Shown here: positions 1-11,867 of the stretch, in pieces
Numbering within the stretch: the stretch's first letter is position 1
How the letters are laid out: each line of letters starts with the position of its first letter
DNA from: Microvelia longipes
Lineage: Eukaryota > Arthropoda > Insecta > Hemiptera > Veliidae
Direction of reading: 5' to 3'
Assembly: GCA_018340805.1 (NCBI GenBank)
Contig: JACMZG010001914.1
Span: 3,016,987-3,080,986, forward strand
Length of the DNA stretch: 64,000 bases
Program-made: the position numbers and the translations under genes
The notes under the pieces: model-generated
Databases searched by the model: none
Seen by the model: the letters and a program-made list of their open reading frames with translations, nothing else
What the model was told of the DNA's origin: nothing

Positions 1-1145
1 AAATCCAACACTGGGGTTTCGAAAAGTAGAGATTTTTTTACAAAGTTGTCTGTATATACATGTGTGTGTATGTATATTTGCCCGTTCCCCTAATATATTT
101 TTATCGTAGCTCCCAATGTATTTGTTCTTGAGAGTTGAAACTTGACACAATCTTTAAGTCTAGTTGTGCTACCCAAAAAATAATTTTTCATGACTTTCAT
201 AAACCGGAAAATTATAACTCATAAGTTTCCAAAAAACAATTTTTGATCGACTTGAGATTTGACACATGTAGACATAATATATAAGAACTTAAATGCCAAG
301 TTTTATACTATTTGCAACATTAGTTTATTTTATATACTTGTATAAGGCGCGGTCGAATATCCACGGCCTTCTAGAACGTTGGATTACCAACAAACTTTTT
401 TTATAACTTTTTTTTCAAAATTTTTAGTAATTAGCCGGATTTGTGATAAATGAAGCCTATTTCCGTAATCTGCACGCTCTTTTGGTTAATTCAAAGAGTA
501 TTTACATTCACTCAACGATTTATTTTTAATCTAACTTGGTACATACATAACTACTGTTAGACATCAATGTTATCTACCTGATTTTGTGTTATATTTTGGA
601 TGTCATATTTGTTGACATTGACGGTCTAACAGTAGTTATGTATGTACCAAGTTAGATTAAAAATAAATCGTTGAGTGAATGTTACTCTCTGAGATTAACC
701 AAAAAACGTGCAGATTACGGAATAGGCTTCATTTATCACAATCCGGCTAATTACTGAAAATTTGAAAAAAAAAGTTATAAAAAAAGTTTGTTGGTTGATC
801 CAACGTTCTAGAAGGCCGTGGATATTCGACCGGCCTTATACGTTTTTTTTAAACAAATTGCGAAAGATGAAAAATAATCTAATTGATTTAAAATATGGTG
901 CAAGTGAATACCTTTGCGTAAAATAAGTACTCCGAATTTAGTTTCAAAACTCCAAATATATACGGTGTTTGAATATAAAAGTTAAGCAGCATTGAGCAAG
1001 GTCAGTTCCTGGATGGGTGGCTGGATAAAACGAATGTATTCACTGCCAAAAGACGAGCGAAGCGTGTCCGTAGTTGAGAGGATGTGCGTAGCGAATGCTC
1101 TATGATGAGGAATAGTCCCTAGGCATCTCGTACCCGATTTGATAT
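1..1145 (+). mobile_element. 5S-like dispersed element, copy 1 (interrupted)
   Basis: This stretch matches, block by block, the element at 54855-55612: the gttgaaacttgacac block, a tract ending in the gacgagcgaagcg motif, and the end gatgaggaa...tcgtacccgattt. Positions 981-1026 (gttaagcagcattgagc, then ggatgggtgg) resemble the internal control region of 5S rRNA. A foldback element is inserted at 341-840. The left end lies outside the window. There is no open frame, so the element looks non-autonomous. Confidence 0.65.
341..840. mobile_element. Foldback MITE with TA target duplication, copy 1
   Basis: Two arms of about 230 bp form a near-perfect inverted repeat. The left arm begins TAAGGCGCGGTCGAATATCC and the right arm ends with its complement. 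The element is flanked by TA on both sides, as for Tc1/mariner-type insertion. No coding capacity is seen. A second copy lies at 56916-57409. It interrupts the 5S-like element, so it inserted later. Confidence 0.85.
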
Positions 1146-1185
1146 TTCGTTTTGTATAACAATTAATTTTGGTAATTTCGTAAAT

Positions 1186-1194
1186 TATATAAAG
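1186..1194 (+). promoter_or_regulatory. Candidate TATA box of the first DPY/EGF gene
   Basis: TATATAAAG lies 160 bases upstream of the ATG at 1354. It would place the transcription start near 1215-1225, where ttcag-type initiator sequence occurs. Both DPY/EGF genes also have a good splice acceptor (ttttgcag) some 26 bases before their ATG, so a non-coding first exon further upstream is possible and would weaken this call. Confidence 0.35.
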
Positions 1195-1353
1195 AGGCAG
1201 AGGTGTTCAGGGTTCAGGTTTTTTCAATGTTTTAGAACTGAAATAACGACTCAGAATGCAGCATTGAATAGTTATAATACTCTATTATTATAATTCGTGA
1301 GATAATTGTGTTTTTGGTTGTTTTGCAGGACCCAGGTTCAAAGTAAATTCACA

Positions 1354-4300
1354 ATGAACCTTAGAAATACTCTCTTCATATGTTGCTTAGCTGCAACCAT
1401 TCTTCACGTAAACTCTACATTCTTCTTTTTACTGGTAATTATAGTTTATTGACGTATTATAAATAGAACATTACTGGGGATCATTATGTTCAAAGTAATT
1501 TTCCAGAGGTAAAGAGTTTTCTTTACTTTATTTCCTGAAATGCAAAATATGCATCCACTGTAAAAAAGAGTTTTACTTATACGGCATACAAAAAAAACAA
1601 CAACTTTATATTATAAAGCTGGGATTTATATATTTAATAATTTATATGGATTTTAGTATTCAGACTGTGCTGCTCTATATGGTGTTCGTGTTCAGACTGG
1701 TGCTTCCTATATGGTGTTCAGGTTCAGACTGTGCTGCTCCTATATGGTGTTCAGTGTTCAGACTGTGCTGCTCCTACATGGTGTTCAGTGTTCAGGCTGT
1801 TCCGCTCCTACCTTTTTTTATATCCCCCGAATTCCTTGTTCTATAAATTTATCACAGAGAATTACGATTTCCAACAGATGGTTAACAAAACAAGAGGCCC
1901 TCAGCCTCTTGGCCGGTACGTCGCCGTTGAAGTATGCGAAGCTGCCCTCAATGCCTTCCTATGGCCGCTTCGTAGCCACATTGCTGTTGTTCTATATCAG
2001 TTTGTCATATTACTAGTTTATATAAGTGGCATAGCTAATGTACAAATTTATTAGTAAAAAATGTGAATTGTTTGAACTATGTTGTACATGTCAATCTATC
2101 AAACTGGAACTAATACTGATAATAAAATTTAACTTTGTATATTTTTAACCATAAATAGTAGTACATGTGTTTATGCAATTGCAGCCCGATAAAAACACTT
2201 TTTTGCCATTTTTCGACGTTTGTCGCTGATTTATGCGGGTTTAATGACGTCTCACTTATTTTATAAACCATTGGGTTCCGGACATTAATAATTTAGATTT
2301 TTTACCAAGTTTCATTCTGAAATTATAGTATTATTCTAAAGATACATTCAACGATTATACTTAACCATATTGGCCGATGACTGTTAATTTAAAAATACAG
2401 TTTAACTCTGAGTGGGTAATACAACAAGCTTTATAAAGTAGTAGTAGTAGTAGTAAGAGTGGGAGGTCAAGCCTGGTGAGTAGACACACTTTTGGGCCTT
2501 TTCACCAACCCCGAAATCAACACCTATCACTTTTCCTCCACTACTTTCTCCTCGTCAAACCTCCTGCTACCATGGATAAAAGTAAGAATATCCTGCCATC
2601 TTAGAGACTCTATTTCCTCTTCGAGTAGCGTTCCAGTTCCAAATATTTGAAATCTGAGCCTTCCGAACCCTTCACACGTTGCCAAATAATGATAGGCTGT
2701 TTCTTCCTCATTGTCTTCACTTATTGCACATATTGGGCTCTCAGTCACCTTCATTAGGGCTAAATGCCTATTAAGCCTGCAGTGCCCAGTGATGACTCCT
2801 ACCATAAGTCTGAGGCTAGACTTACTCAAGCCAAGAAGCCATCTAGATTTCCTTTTATTCAATGTTGGAATTATCATCTTTGACTGTCTATATCCGGTGT
2901 TGTTTTCCCCATGTGATTTTAGTTTCCTTCCAAATCGATTTTTTACAAGGGATTTGGCCTGCCTTCTTGTCCAATCTGGCCACAAAAGCCTTTAGATGCC
3001 CCTTGTTTAGCTACTTCGTCGGCTTTTTAGCTTCATGAAAGTACAGATGTTGATCCATTTTGTCCATGTTGCAGGCACAAACTAATTACGACAACTGCCT
3101 CAAACTTTGTCAACATAAAACTAAGGAATGTTTCTTCAAACTACCCATTTATTTTGGTGGAAAGATAGACTGCCAAGAGGAAACTAAAAAATGCGAACAA
3201 GACTGCTTTGACAAATTTGGTAATTATTTCCACCATTTTTTTTTAACAAAAAAAATCTTTCAAACAAGGAGAATCATCCCCGGATGATTCCTCCAATCAA
3301 ACCTGCCTAGTCCCTTTAACCAGTAAGACCCACATCTTAAATAAATTTATTGTAGATATTAATCAATAAAGTTAGAGTAGGGTACCAAGAATAAATAAGG
3401 GTAGACTTAAAGAAAGATATGAAATCCCTTGTGCCACCAAACAAGTCTTCATGATAGACGAGTGCTCAGGTAGGCACCCAAATCTAACTACCAAAACCCC
3501 ACCAAATATGAATCTAAAAATTAATGCTAAGCCAAAAAGTCGGGTGCGGTCTACTTAAAACTTTTTGTGATCACAACAGATTCGCATCGCTCATTTTTAC
3601 TACTTCCAACTCGCTTCGCCTGTCCTAAGAATATTGAAATCATCTGATATTCATTAAAGTAGATCTTGTTTTTCCTCATACATTAAAAATACATTTTTAT
3701 TCCCAGCCGTCACCCATCCAGAGACACGCTTAAAGCTGCTTGACATTAGTGATCCAACAAAAAACTAAAAACTAAAACTACTTTCCTCGTACTAATAATA
3801 AACTTATACTAACTTTTAACTAACTATAACTTATACTAATATTAAACCCAGCTACATGATAAAATTTCGTATTTATTCTTGCGGTTAAACCGAACAGAGG
3901 GAAAGTGAAGTTATATGCCACTTGTACTCTAGCTAATGAAATCAACTCGCATATTTCTCTAAAGGTAATTTCTATTTCATTTCTGATTTTAGATCCTTGT
4001 AAACCCTGCGGACCAAATGCACAGTGTAATGTAGAAAACAACAGAATAATATGCTTCTGCAAACCAGGATTCTCAGGCAACCCACCCAACTGCAACAAAG
4101 CCGAGTGTATCACAAACAGTGACTGCGAATCTAATAAATATTGCCAAGCAAATAAATGTATAAATCCCTGTGAGACGTCACAAAATCCTTGTGGTCTCAA
4201 CTCGATCTGCAAGGTGGAGAATCAAATACTTAAGTGTTCTTGTGAATCTGGTTTTATCGGAAGTCCACCGAATTGTAGACCGGAATGTACTTTAGACAGT

Positions 4301-6322
4301 GCATGTAACCCTAATCAAATTTGCAAAAATAATAGATGCATAAATCCTTGTGATTTACAGGCTTGTGGTCCTAACGTGGACTGTAGGGTTGAAAATAATT
4401 TTCTTAAGTGTTCATGTAAACCCGGTTTTATCGGTAGTCCGCCAAATTGTAAACCAGAATGCACTTCGGACAGTGAATGTGATTCCGATAAATTATGCAA
4501 GAATAACAAGTGTGTAAATCCGTGTTTGTCGTCACAGAATCCTTGTGGTCCTAACGCAGTCTGCAAGGTTGAGAATCAACTTCTTAAGTGTTCTTGTGAA
4601 TCTGGCTTCCTTGGAAGTCCACCAAATTGTAGACCTGAATGTACTTCAGACAGTGGATGTAACCCAAATCAAATTTGCAGGAACAATAGGTGTACAAACC
4701 CTTGTGATTCACCGTCACAGGTTTGTGGATTGAATTCAGACTGCAGAGTTGAGAATAATAATCTTAAGTGCTCTTGTAAACCAGGATTTATTGGGAGTCC
4801 ACCGAATTGCAGACAAGAATGTGGTGTTGACAATGAATGCGCTTCTGATAAACTGTGCAGAAATAGTAGATGTGTAAATCCGTGTGATTCGATAATTTGT
4901 GGACTAAACGCAGACTGCAAGGTTGAGAACAATAATCTCAAGTGTTCTTGCAAAACTGGTTTTATTGGAAGTCCCCCGAATTGTAGACAAGAATGTATTA
5001 TCGATAGTGACTGTCCTTTTGAGAGAGTTTGTCAAAATAGCAGGTGTATAAATCCTTGTAATTTACAGCTTTGCGGTCCAAATGCTGACTGCAAGGTTGA
5101 AAATAACAATCTCAAATGTTCTTGCAAACTTGGCTTTATTGGCAGCCCCCCAAACTGTAGACAAGAATGTACATTATGTAGTGAATGCGCTTCCGATAAA
5201 ATTTGCAAGAATAACAAGTGTGTGAATCCTTGTGATTCAACGTCATCGTCACAAACTTGTGGTCCCAATGCAGACTGCAAGGTGGAGAATAATATACTCA
5301 AGTGTTCTTGTAAAGCTAATTTTATCGGAAGTCCTCCGAATTGTAGACCAGAATGTATTTTAAACAACGACTGTGATTTTAATCAAATTTGCAGGAATAA
5401 CAAATGTATAAGCACTGAATGCAAAGACAACGAAGATTGTGCTCTTGATAAAGCCTGTAAGGATTACAAGTGTATAAACCCTTGTGATAATCAAGATTGT
5501 GGACCTAATTCCAATTGCAGGGTGGAGAATCACAAACGTCAGTGCTCTTGCAGACCTAATTTTATCGGTAGTCCACCAAACTGTAGAGCAGAATGCAATG
5601 ACAACGATGATTGTCCCCTTGATAGAGCTTGCAAAGATAGGAAATGTATCAACCCTTGTGACACTCAGGATTGCGGTCCTAATTCGAATTGTAGAGTTGA
5701 GAATCACAGACGTGTGTGCTCATGTAACCTTGATTTTATAGGAAATCCACCAAATTGTAGACCGGAATGTACTGTTGATCGCGACTGTCCTTCTGATAAA
5801 CTTTGCAAGAATAGAAATTGCATAAATCCTTGTGATTCACCATCAGCGGTTTGTGGGCCTAATGCAGATTGTAGGGTTGATAATAATATTCTTAGATGTT
5901 CATGTAAATCTGGCTCTATTGGAAACCCACCAAATTGTAGAACGGAATGTATTCAAGACGATGACTGCCCTTTTAACAGAGCTTGCAAGGATAATAAGTG
6001 CATAAACCCATGTGATATAAAAGACTTTTGTGGTCCTAATGCAATCTGTAGAGTTTTAAGACGTAGACCATCCTGTACTTGTGAATCTGGTTTTGTTGGA
6101 ACCCCACCAGATTGTAAAAAGGAATGTAGACAACGCGAGGATTGTCCCATCAACCAAACTTGTCTCCGGAATTTCTGCGTAGACCCCTGCAGTAGAACTA
6201 CTTGTGGTCGTAATTCAAGGTGTTTAGTGGTAAATCGTGAAGCCACATGTGATTGTTTACCTGGCTACAAACGAACCCCTAACAACGAATGTGTGAGATG
6301 TTCTTCGGGAGAAGCTCTTTAA
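1354..6322 (+). CDS. Secreted DPY/EGF-repeat protein 1 (dumpy-like)
   Basis: Three coding exons, 1354-1434, 3075-3219 and 3993-6322, join in phase (0, then 1) to 851 aa and TAA. Exon 1 is a signal peptide (MNLRNTLFICCLAATILHVN). Exon 2 encodes a small six-cysteine domain, C-x3-C-x6-C-x13-C-x6-C-x3-C, that I do not recognise. Exon 3 starts DPCKPCGPNAQC and holds 13 six-cysteine EGF-like modules (PC..CGPN..C..C.C..GF.G.PPNC) alternating with four-cysteine DPY modules (EC..DC....C...KC), the arrangement of Drosophila dumpy, an apical extracellular-matrix protein. Between EGF 8 and 9 two DPY modules stand side by side. I see no transmembrane segment, GPI signal, ZP domain or calcium-binding EGF signature, so it should be a soluble secreted protein. 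Intron 1 holds a minisatellite and a LINE relic. A same-strand paralogue lies at 18787-23280. A matrix or adhesive role is inferred. Confidence 0.88.
1659..1808 (+). repeat. ~36-bp minisatellite in intron 1
   Basis: About four copies of a unit reading gttcagactgtgctgctcct then atatggtgttcag, with small changes. It lies inside intron 1 of the first DPY/EGF gene. It is open in several frames, which yields short leucine- and cysteine-rich translations that I do not regard as genes. Confidence 0.8.
2440..3050 (-). pseudogene. LINE relic (RNase H end and C-terminal RT tail)
   Basis: On the minus strand 2985-2527 encodes 152 aa with the LINE C-terminal signature VITGHCRLNRHLALM followed by a cysteine/histidine cluster (ETAYHYLATCEGF). 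Just upstream (3050-2990) a frameshifted ADE-VAKQGA stretch fits the end of an RNase H domain. The 3' end runs into (CTA)n at about 2455-2437, as in LINEs ending in short tandem repeats. Endonuclease and reverse-transcriptase domains are missing, so it is a dead 5'-truncated insertion inside intron 1. Confidence 0.75.
3585..3766 (-). mobile_element. 5S-like element fragment, copy 2
   Basis: Minus-strand fragment of the family seen at 54855-55612. It has tgttggatcactaatgtcaa, the 5S-like core at 3705-3747 (rc of gtcacccatcca...gctgctt) and a degraded gaggaaaa/gcgaagcgag tract. It lies in intron 2 of the first DPY/EGF gene. Confidence 0.55.
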
Positions 6323-8905
6323 ATGTTAAAATATTTTATGAATTGATCAGTAAGTTAATTAAAGAACATACTCGTAGTGATACACAATTTTAGATGCAGT
6401 CTGTTGAAACCCTAATATAATGACCTATCAAGTTTATTCATCGTACAACTAATCTAAAATGATAAGATAACAGAGTAACGTAAAATAATACTAGAATAGA
6501 AGAAACCAACTAAATTATAATCTGATTAACTCTGACTGACATTTCTTTACCATTTTTTCTAAATACATCTATAAATTACCCTATATTTCTTTAATTAAAT
6601 CATAACATTCATTTACTAAACTTTTAAAATTTACGAAAGATATAGATCTACCGTTTTTAAGTATTTTATTTATTCCTAATTTATATAATTATTCAAGATA
6701 CATATTTAGATAATTATTCTTTTATCTGTATCAATCTTTTATTTAATTGTGCTGTAGTCCAAATATAGTTGATATAACCACAGTAGTAAGTATAACTACA
6801 GTGGCTTGGCATTCCTTAAAGTGTAATATTATTTAATTTGTTACTTATTCAGAGAAATGTAGTTAATCAAATAGATGCATAATTAAACCCGTAAGTTTTT
6901 AGATTTTTTATTCATTCCTACTTTAAAAGTTTAGCTTTGAAATCAAATTCCTTTACTTAAAGGCATTTGATTATAGTGCATTACGCTTCTAGTGAAGAAA
7001 ACAGAACTTCCCTTGCAACCGTGGATTAGTAGCCAGAGTGGAGCAGGGGTTGTAATCCGCCTCCTCTTGTGAGTTTTTTCACCGCACGAGCGTGTTAATT
7101 GCATGTTGCGTACTGAATATTACGAACGATAGGTTTAAAAAAGATGGAAACGAGGAAAGTCTATAAAAATTGCATTCAGTAGCAAAGCCGAGCAAGATTA
7201 TCCACAATTTTATTGATGAAGAGAAGCTGTGGAAATTCATATCTTACGTGTCAATAATGCTCCGTTTCCAGCATTATTGTATTTTTTTACGACAAGTCTT
7301 ATCAGCCATGGTCTTATCATATACAATGGTTTACTTTGTGACTTGGCCGATACGCATCGGAGATTACTGTGATATTAAGCACCGCGTTGAACTGCAAAAC
7401 TGTATTTACAGTTTATATTATACAGAACAAACATATTAAATACTTCTGCTTGCATTGCGCATGGGTTAGGTTTATTATAAGATCTCAATTCTCATTATCC
7501 TAAACTTGTCTTTTTTATACGCAAAAGTTTAATTGAGAATTCATTACTTTTTTAAAAGTAATGTTTCCTTTAAAATCCTTAGGTTGTTTCCCTCGTTTTA
7601 ACTCCTGTCAAGATATCACTCTCAGAAATTTTAGTTACGACGTTCTCTACGAGGTAGCGCTTATAGTGAAAATTAATAATACAATTTAATCTATTTAAGT
7701 CCTATTAAGAGAGGAAGAATATTTGTTTAGACAAAAATCTCAATATTCTTAGATTTTGAGTTCTCTACTAGGTAACGCTAGTAGACAACAGTTTTAACTA
7801 AACTTGAAATTTGAGGATGGAATTAACTTTTATCTTTGTTTAAGAGCAATTTTCACTTGGTATTCCATAAGCTCGGAACGGCTAGGGTACTAGGATTAAA
7901 TTTATTAAAATTACACTTACCTCTTTTATAATTACATTATATTATTTATTTTTTTCCCTATTATGAGCTTATCTATGCTTTATTTCATTCTTTAATTAAC
8001 ATAGAAGTTCCTTAAGATATTTAAGAAAATTACTTAACCTTTACTCTGCTAAACAAAATTTCTTATTTGTGCGATATTAGTATTATATAAGTTAGACATT
8101 AGAACTAGAACTTAGTAGCCGGAAGTTAATGTTTTTTCTTCTCTGCTAAAATGTAGATATTTTATGATTGATTTCATATGATTCCTAAGGTTTAAGTCAA
8201 AAAAGGTTAAGAATTCATGATTAACCCAATAAGTTTAATTTTTATGACTGGAAAACATGTTACAGGAAAAACAATAGTTAAAATGTTTTAATTTTTCATT
8301 AAAATCATTTTTTTTTTCATTCGTGGTAAAGACCAATAATTAAAATAATAATAAATCCAGGTTTTACATAAAATATTTTTTTTAAATTTACTCTTTGAAT
8401 TAGTTGACATATATAATTGCATAAATCATAAATAATAAAATTATAATTTTAATTTCTTTTTAATTATAAATAAATTGTTTGGACATGAACTCCTTATGTT
8501 TACTTTATGTTTTTATGTAATTTGAACGATTAAGTCGTGATTTTTACCTGGTTAGCACATTCCAGAATTTAGGTTTTACACAGAAACTTTACACTTTCTT
8601 TTCAGCTTTTTTTTTCTTCCGCCACATCTTTATCCATCGTTCATCACATTTCTCCGTTCATTTGTTCATTTTCAGGGTATGAAGCCTCTATGGGCCTGAC
8701 ATAAATTAATAATAATAATAAAAAAATAAATCTAAACATTTTTTAATAGTTGGTCAATAATTTTATACTAGTCATGTCATAGTAAAATTATTTATATAAT
8801 ACTCCATAACGCAGCTATATCCAGATTGCCGACAAAAGCTATTAAGTGATACAAGATTACTCCTTATCAACAAATTCCAGTTTGAAGTAAATTTAAACTT
8901 CTAGT
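6323..8905. other. AT-rich intergenic DNA, no gene seen
   Basis: No coding frame with recognisable similarity or splice structure. Short frames, such as one at 7170-7439, have no family features. I found no clear polyadenylation signal close to the 6322 stop. Confidence 0.6.
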
Positions 8906-8917
8906 CAATACAATATA

Positions 8918-9155
8918 ATTGTGCGAGAGACAACTAGGAAATGTAACAAGCAAAATGCAATGCTACATCTGGGAACTGTTCCATCATTCGACATTCGTCA
9001 TCATTGATGGCTTGACATAATGTTATGCCCCACTCTGTTTCGTTACGTCTAACTCATCAGGGCGCCGACAAAGCCTGAACTCACTCTGACCATCAATTAA
9101 TTCCGAAGAATATAATGTGAAGTATTTACCAGAGACGAACGGTGCTCTCTCTTAA
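8918..9155 (-). mobile_element. Hammerhead-bearing dispersed repeat, copy A
   Basis: About 238 bp, closely matching 42607-42841. The sense strand is minus, running from taagag...cgttcgtctctggtaaatac to ...gtctctcgcacaa. It carries a hammerhead core at 9033-9073. There is no coding frame and no LTR. The length and ribozyme recall retrozymes and other small non-autonomous retroelements, but assignment is inference. Confidence 0.7.
9033..9073 (-). ncRNA. Hammerhead ribozyme core, copy A
   Basis: Read on the minus strand: CUUUGUC, GGCGCC, CUGAUGA, a hairpin GUUA-GACG-UAAC (stem II), GAAA, CAGAG. Both invariant boxes are intact (CUGAUGA and GAAA), stem II begins with the usual G-C pair, and stem III pairs CUUUGU with ACAGAG with one G-U. 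GUC is the cleavage triplet. Stem I is only the palindrome GGCGCC, so a monomer would have a two-base-pair stem I; pairing between two molecules would give six. Confidence 0.7.
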
Positions 9156-9244
9156 GAGTTTTGAACAATATAGAATCTGTGTAGTTAAGAGGATTCGACG
9201 TATGAGCGGTAGAGGAGTTCATCATGATCAGAATAATAAAATAC

Positions 9245-9448
9245 GTCTCTCCACTGATGTATTATTTATTTCAAATAAACCATAACCGGCTTTATGAACT
9301 CCTGTAGCGCTCATACTTTAAACCTTGATTATTCGGCTAGTTAAGCCTGTCCCAGCTCTCCAAACAAAGCAAGCTCTGATGATGACCTTTAGTTGGTTGA
9401 AAGCCGGTTATGCTTTATTTTAAATAAATAATAACATCGGTGGAGATA
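9245..9448. mobile_element. Small inverted-repeat element (gtctctccac ends)
   Basis: Arms of about 50 bp: gtctctccactgatgtatta at the left pairs with ...aacatcggtggagatacc at the right, and both arms contain AACCGGCTTT. On the plus strand 9376-9402 reads ctgatga, a short GACC/GGTT hairpin, then gaaa. Related layouts occur at 53789-54172 and 57575-57775. Confidence 0.6.
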
Positions 9449-9477
9449 CCTTTTTTATTATTTTATAATAGACAGGG

Positions 9478-10087
9478 TAAAAATAATAGTTATTTATGCC
9501 ATAAGGCTAAGAAGTGTGTCTTTATGTCACGGCAATTAGATTTACCGACGAGCGAAGCGAGTCGGGAAAAATTGCCAAGACATAAAGACATTCTCAGCCG
9601 GATGGCATACACTATTTTTTTGAGGTAGCACTCATTAAATAAAGCACTCATTAAAAAAAAATCAAAAAGTAGCACTCATTAAACTGCGCTATATACTTAA
9701 TTGAAAAAAAAAACGTCCAATTAACTCCATATTATCGTCGTCATCCATAGCTTCACACTTTTACTCAAAAATGTAAAAGCTTTACAAATCAATTAGAACA
9801 CCTTTTAAAAACGAAAAAAGAATTAGTCTACGAATAAAAACAGAAACAAAATGAACGTTTTTAAAGAAATCTCATGAAGGTTTAACACAGATTGTTTTTT
9901 GAACACGCTACATTACAGTAATGGCGGCAACATATGAATTACTTTTACGTCCTAGGAGTTTTTTTACATTCATTATTGTCCTCGGAGGTGAAAAGTACTA
10001 AATAACCTCCTATAACAATAATGATTGGCTTCTCATCCTAAAAACGGTCCAATAAAGTGCTCAATTACGTACTACCTCAAAAAAAAT
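9478..10087. repeat. Dispersed composite repeat, copy 1
   Basis: Matches 53080-53529 over nearly its whole length. The first part (9478-9617) is an imperfect hairpin (tttatgtcacggcaatt against aattgccaagacataaa). The second part is bounded by tttttttgaggtagcac and gtactacctcaaaaaaa, which are inverted termini. No coding frame is seen. Confidence 0.75.
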
Positions 10088-10679
10088 ATTTTATGCTTAA
10101 GCATCCAATTTAGAGTGCCCCGTGTGCTCTACCTGGTGAGTCTAAGTCTATACAGTTTGTGTCTAATCTTTATAAGAGATTAATCTTTACATTAATTTTC
10201 TATTGATTTAACTAGAACGAAGGCTAATCATTCCCACTCTGGGCACCACGATGCAAAAAATATTTAACAATTCTTAAACATTTGCATAAACATAATACCT
10301 TTGAAAGTCGGTCCTAATTTGATCCTAACCTCAGTTTCAATTAGGTTTATAGACCACTCAGAAGTACCTAACATTGTACAATGTCGAAACCACCAACTTA
10401 AATTCCCTTTGGATGAACAGGACATGTTAGAATGTATATCTGCATGCAAATCCTGGAGGTACTAACCGACATAGAATCCAGACTCTCTGTGTGGTGGGCT
10501 CAAGAACTAATCGTTATACTACGAGAACACCTTATATTATGGAGATTTAATTTAAAAATATCACCGATAGATAAAAGACTATTTTGAAATAAGCTTAATT
10601 TTTATGATGAAAGTTCACTAAAACAGAGTTCGGGGACATCGGAAGTTTTCTTAGCATTGTGGGATACACTAAACCCATC

Positions 10680-10850
10680 CTCGACACTTTGGACTCATTT
10701 GGCTTGTCCTCAGAATATAGAATTCATCTAGTTTATATTGCTGTTCGTCTTCGTCCTCAGGCAGTATGACATATGTTTTATTCCCAGCTGTTACCCATCT
10801 AGGCACTGATTCTGCTTCATGCTCATTTGCTTAAACATTAGAAGTTTAAA
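10680..10850 (-). mobile_element. 5S-like element fragment, copy 3
   Basis: Minus-strand fragment with a degraded 5S-like core at 10785-10840 (rc of gctgttacccatctaggcac...gcttaaac) followed by rc of cttcgtcctcag tracts. It is more diverged than the copies at 43375-44000 and 54855-55612. Confidence 0.45.
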
Positions 10851-10851
10851 T

Positions 10852-11269
10852 TAAAGTGATGTACAAATGCATACAGTAGGGGTGGGAGCGCAGGACACAG
10901 TGGTCCAACTCCCCGGAATAAGCTGCTTTAGATGACTCTGCTTTAAGTTCACCGTTTCTCCACTAGAGGCAGGTGGGTTGACCTTGTACGGTATATATAA
11001 TTAATATAAAATAGAATAAGCATATAAAATAATTAGTTCTTCATTTTTCAGGATTTAAATTATTTAAAGGGATCTTTAACAATGTTAAAAATCTTATTAA
11101 TTAATTTAAATCTATAATTTTCATAAAATGTACAAGTTGAAAACTAGCGCTCGGAGCGGTAGTTGATGCAACTAGTCCCTGTTTTTTTTAGGACTACCTC
11201 AAAGCAAAAGTTGGACCACTGTGTCCCGCCCCCCGCCCCTACTGTATGATGTATTCTACATCACTTTAG
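10852..11269. mobile_element. Foldback element with ~70-bp inverted ends
   Basis: The left end taaagtgatgtacaaatgca, atacagtagggg and ggacacagtggtccaact recurs inverted at the right end (ttggaccactgtgtcccgcc ... catcacttta). The interior has no gene. This is the pattern of a non-autonomous DNA element. Confidence 0.75.
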
Positions 11270-11867
11270 TTAAAATAAAATAGCTACACAAGCCATAAAA
11301 TTTAAAATATACATATATTAGATATACATGAAACAAAACTTATTATACTTATTTATTACATATAGGGGATACGCTTGTACTAAATTTTAACTGAACTGCA
11401 TAAAGCTTAAATTTTTTACAATTTAATTCAAATATACTGGTCATTGGATAAACATTACACTAACTAAGTCATGAGATGATTCGTGGCATATTTGTTTGTC
11501 TAACTAAATCTACAGGTGTGTTGAATTTCAATTTCTGGATAAGACATACCCCATGTGTTTGTGGACAAGATTTGTCTTAAACGATTAAATTGGCTTTAAA
11601 TAGCTGTTCTGCTCTTACTCTATAGCTAATATCTATAATGTCAAATTTGATATGTAATTTAACACGTCACCTGTCATATCCGTTTGTAGCTGATGCAATT
11701 GGTCGGTTAGTATTAAATTATCTCTGTAATGAATTAAGGCATCAAAGGAATTTCTAAACTACTATAGATTATTATATGAGTTTCTCCCCATACGAATGGT
11801 ACAGAATAATTCTCAAAGGGGATATACCCTATCTCGATACATTGAGAGGCTTGAAACCATAGATATA

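Noticed and set aside
981..1026. Functional 5S rRNA gene
   Set aside because: Only the internal control region is similar; the ends, the 120-nt length and the T-run terminator are missing.
1646..2054. Overlapping 66-107 aa frames in intron 1 of DPY/EGF gene 1
   Set aside because: They read through a 36-bp minisatellite in all three frames; no family features.
7170..7439. 89-aa frame
   Set aside because: No recognisable domain, splice context or neighbours.
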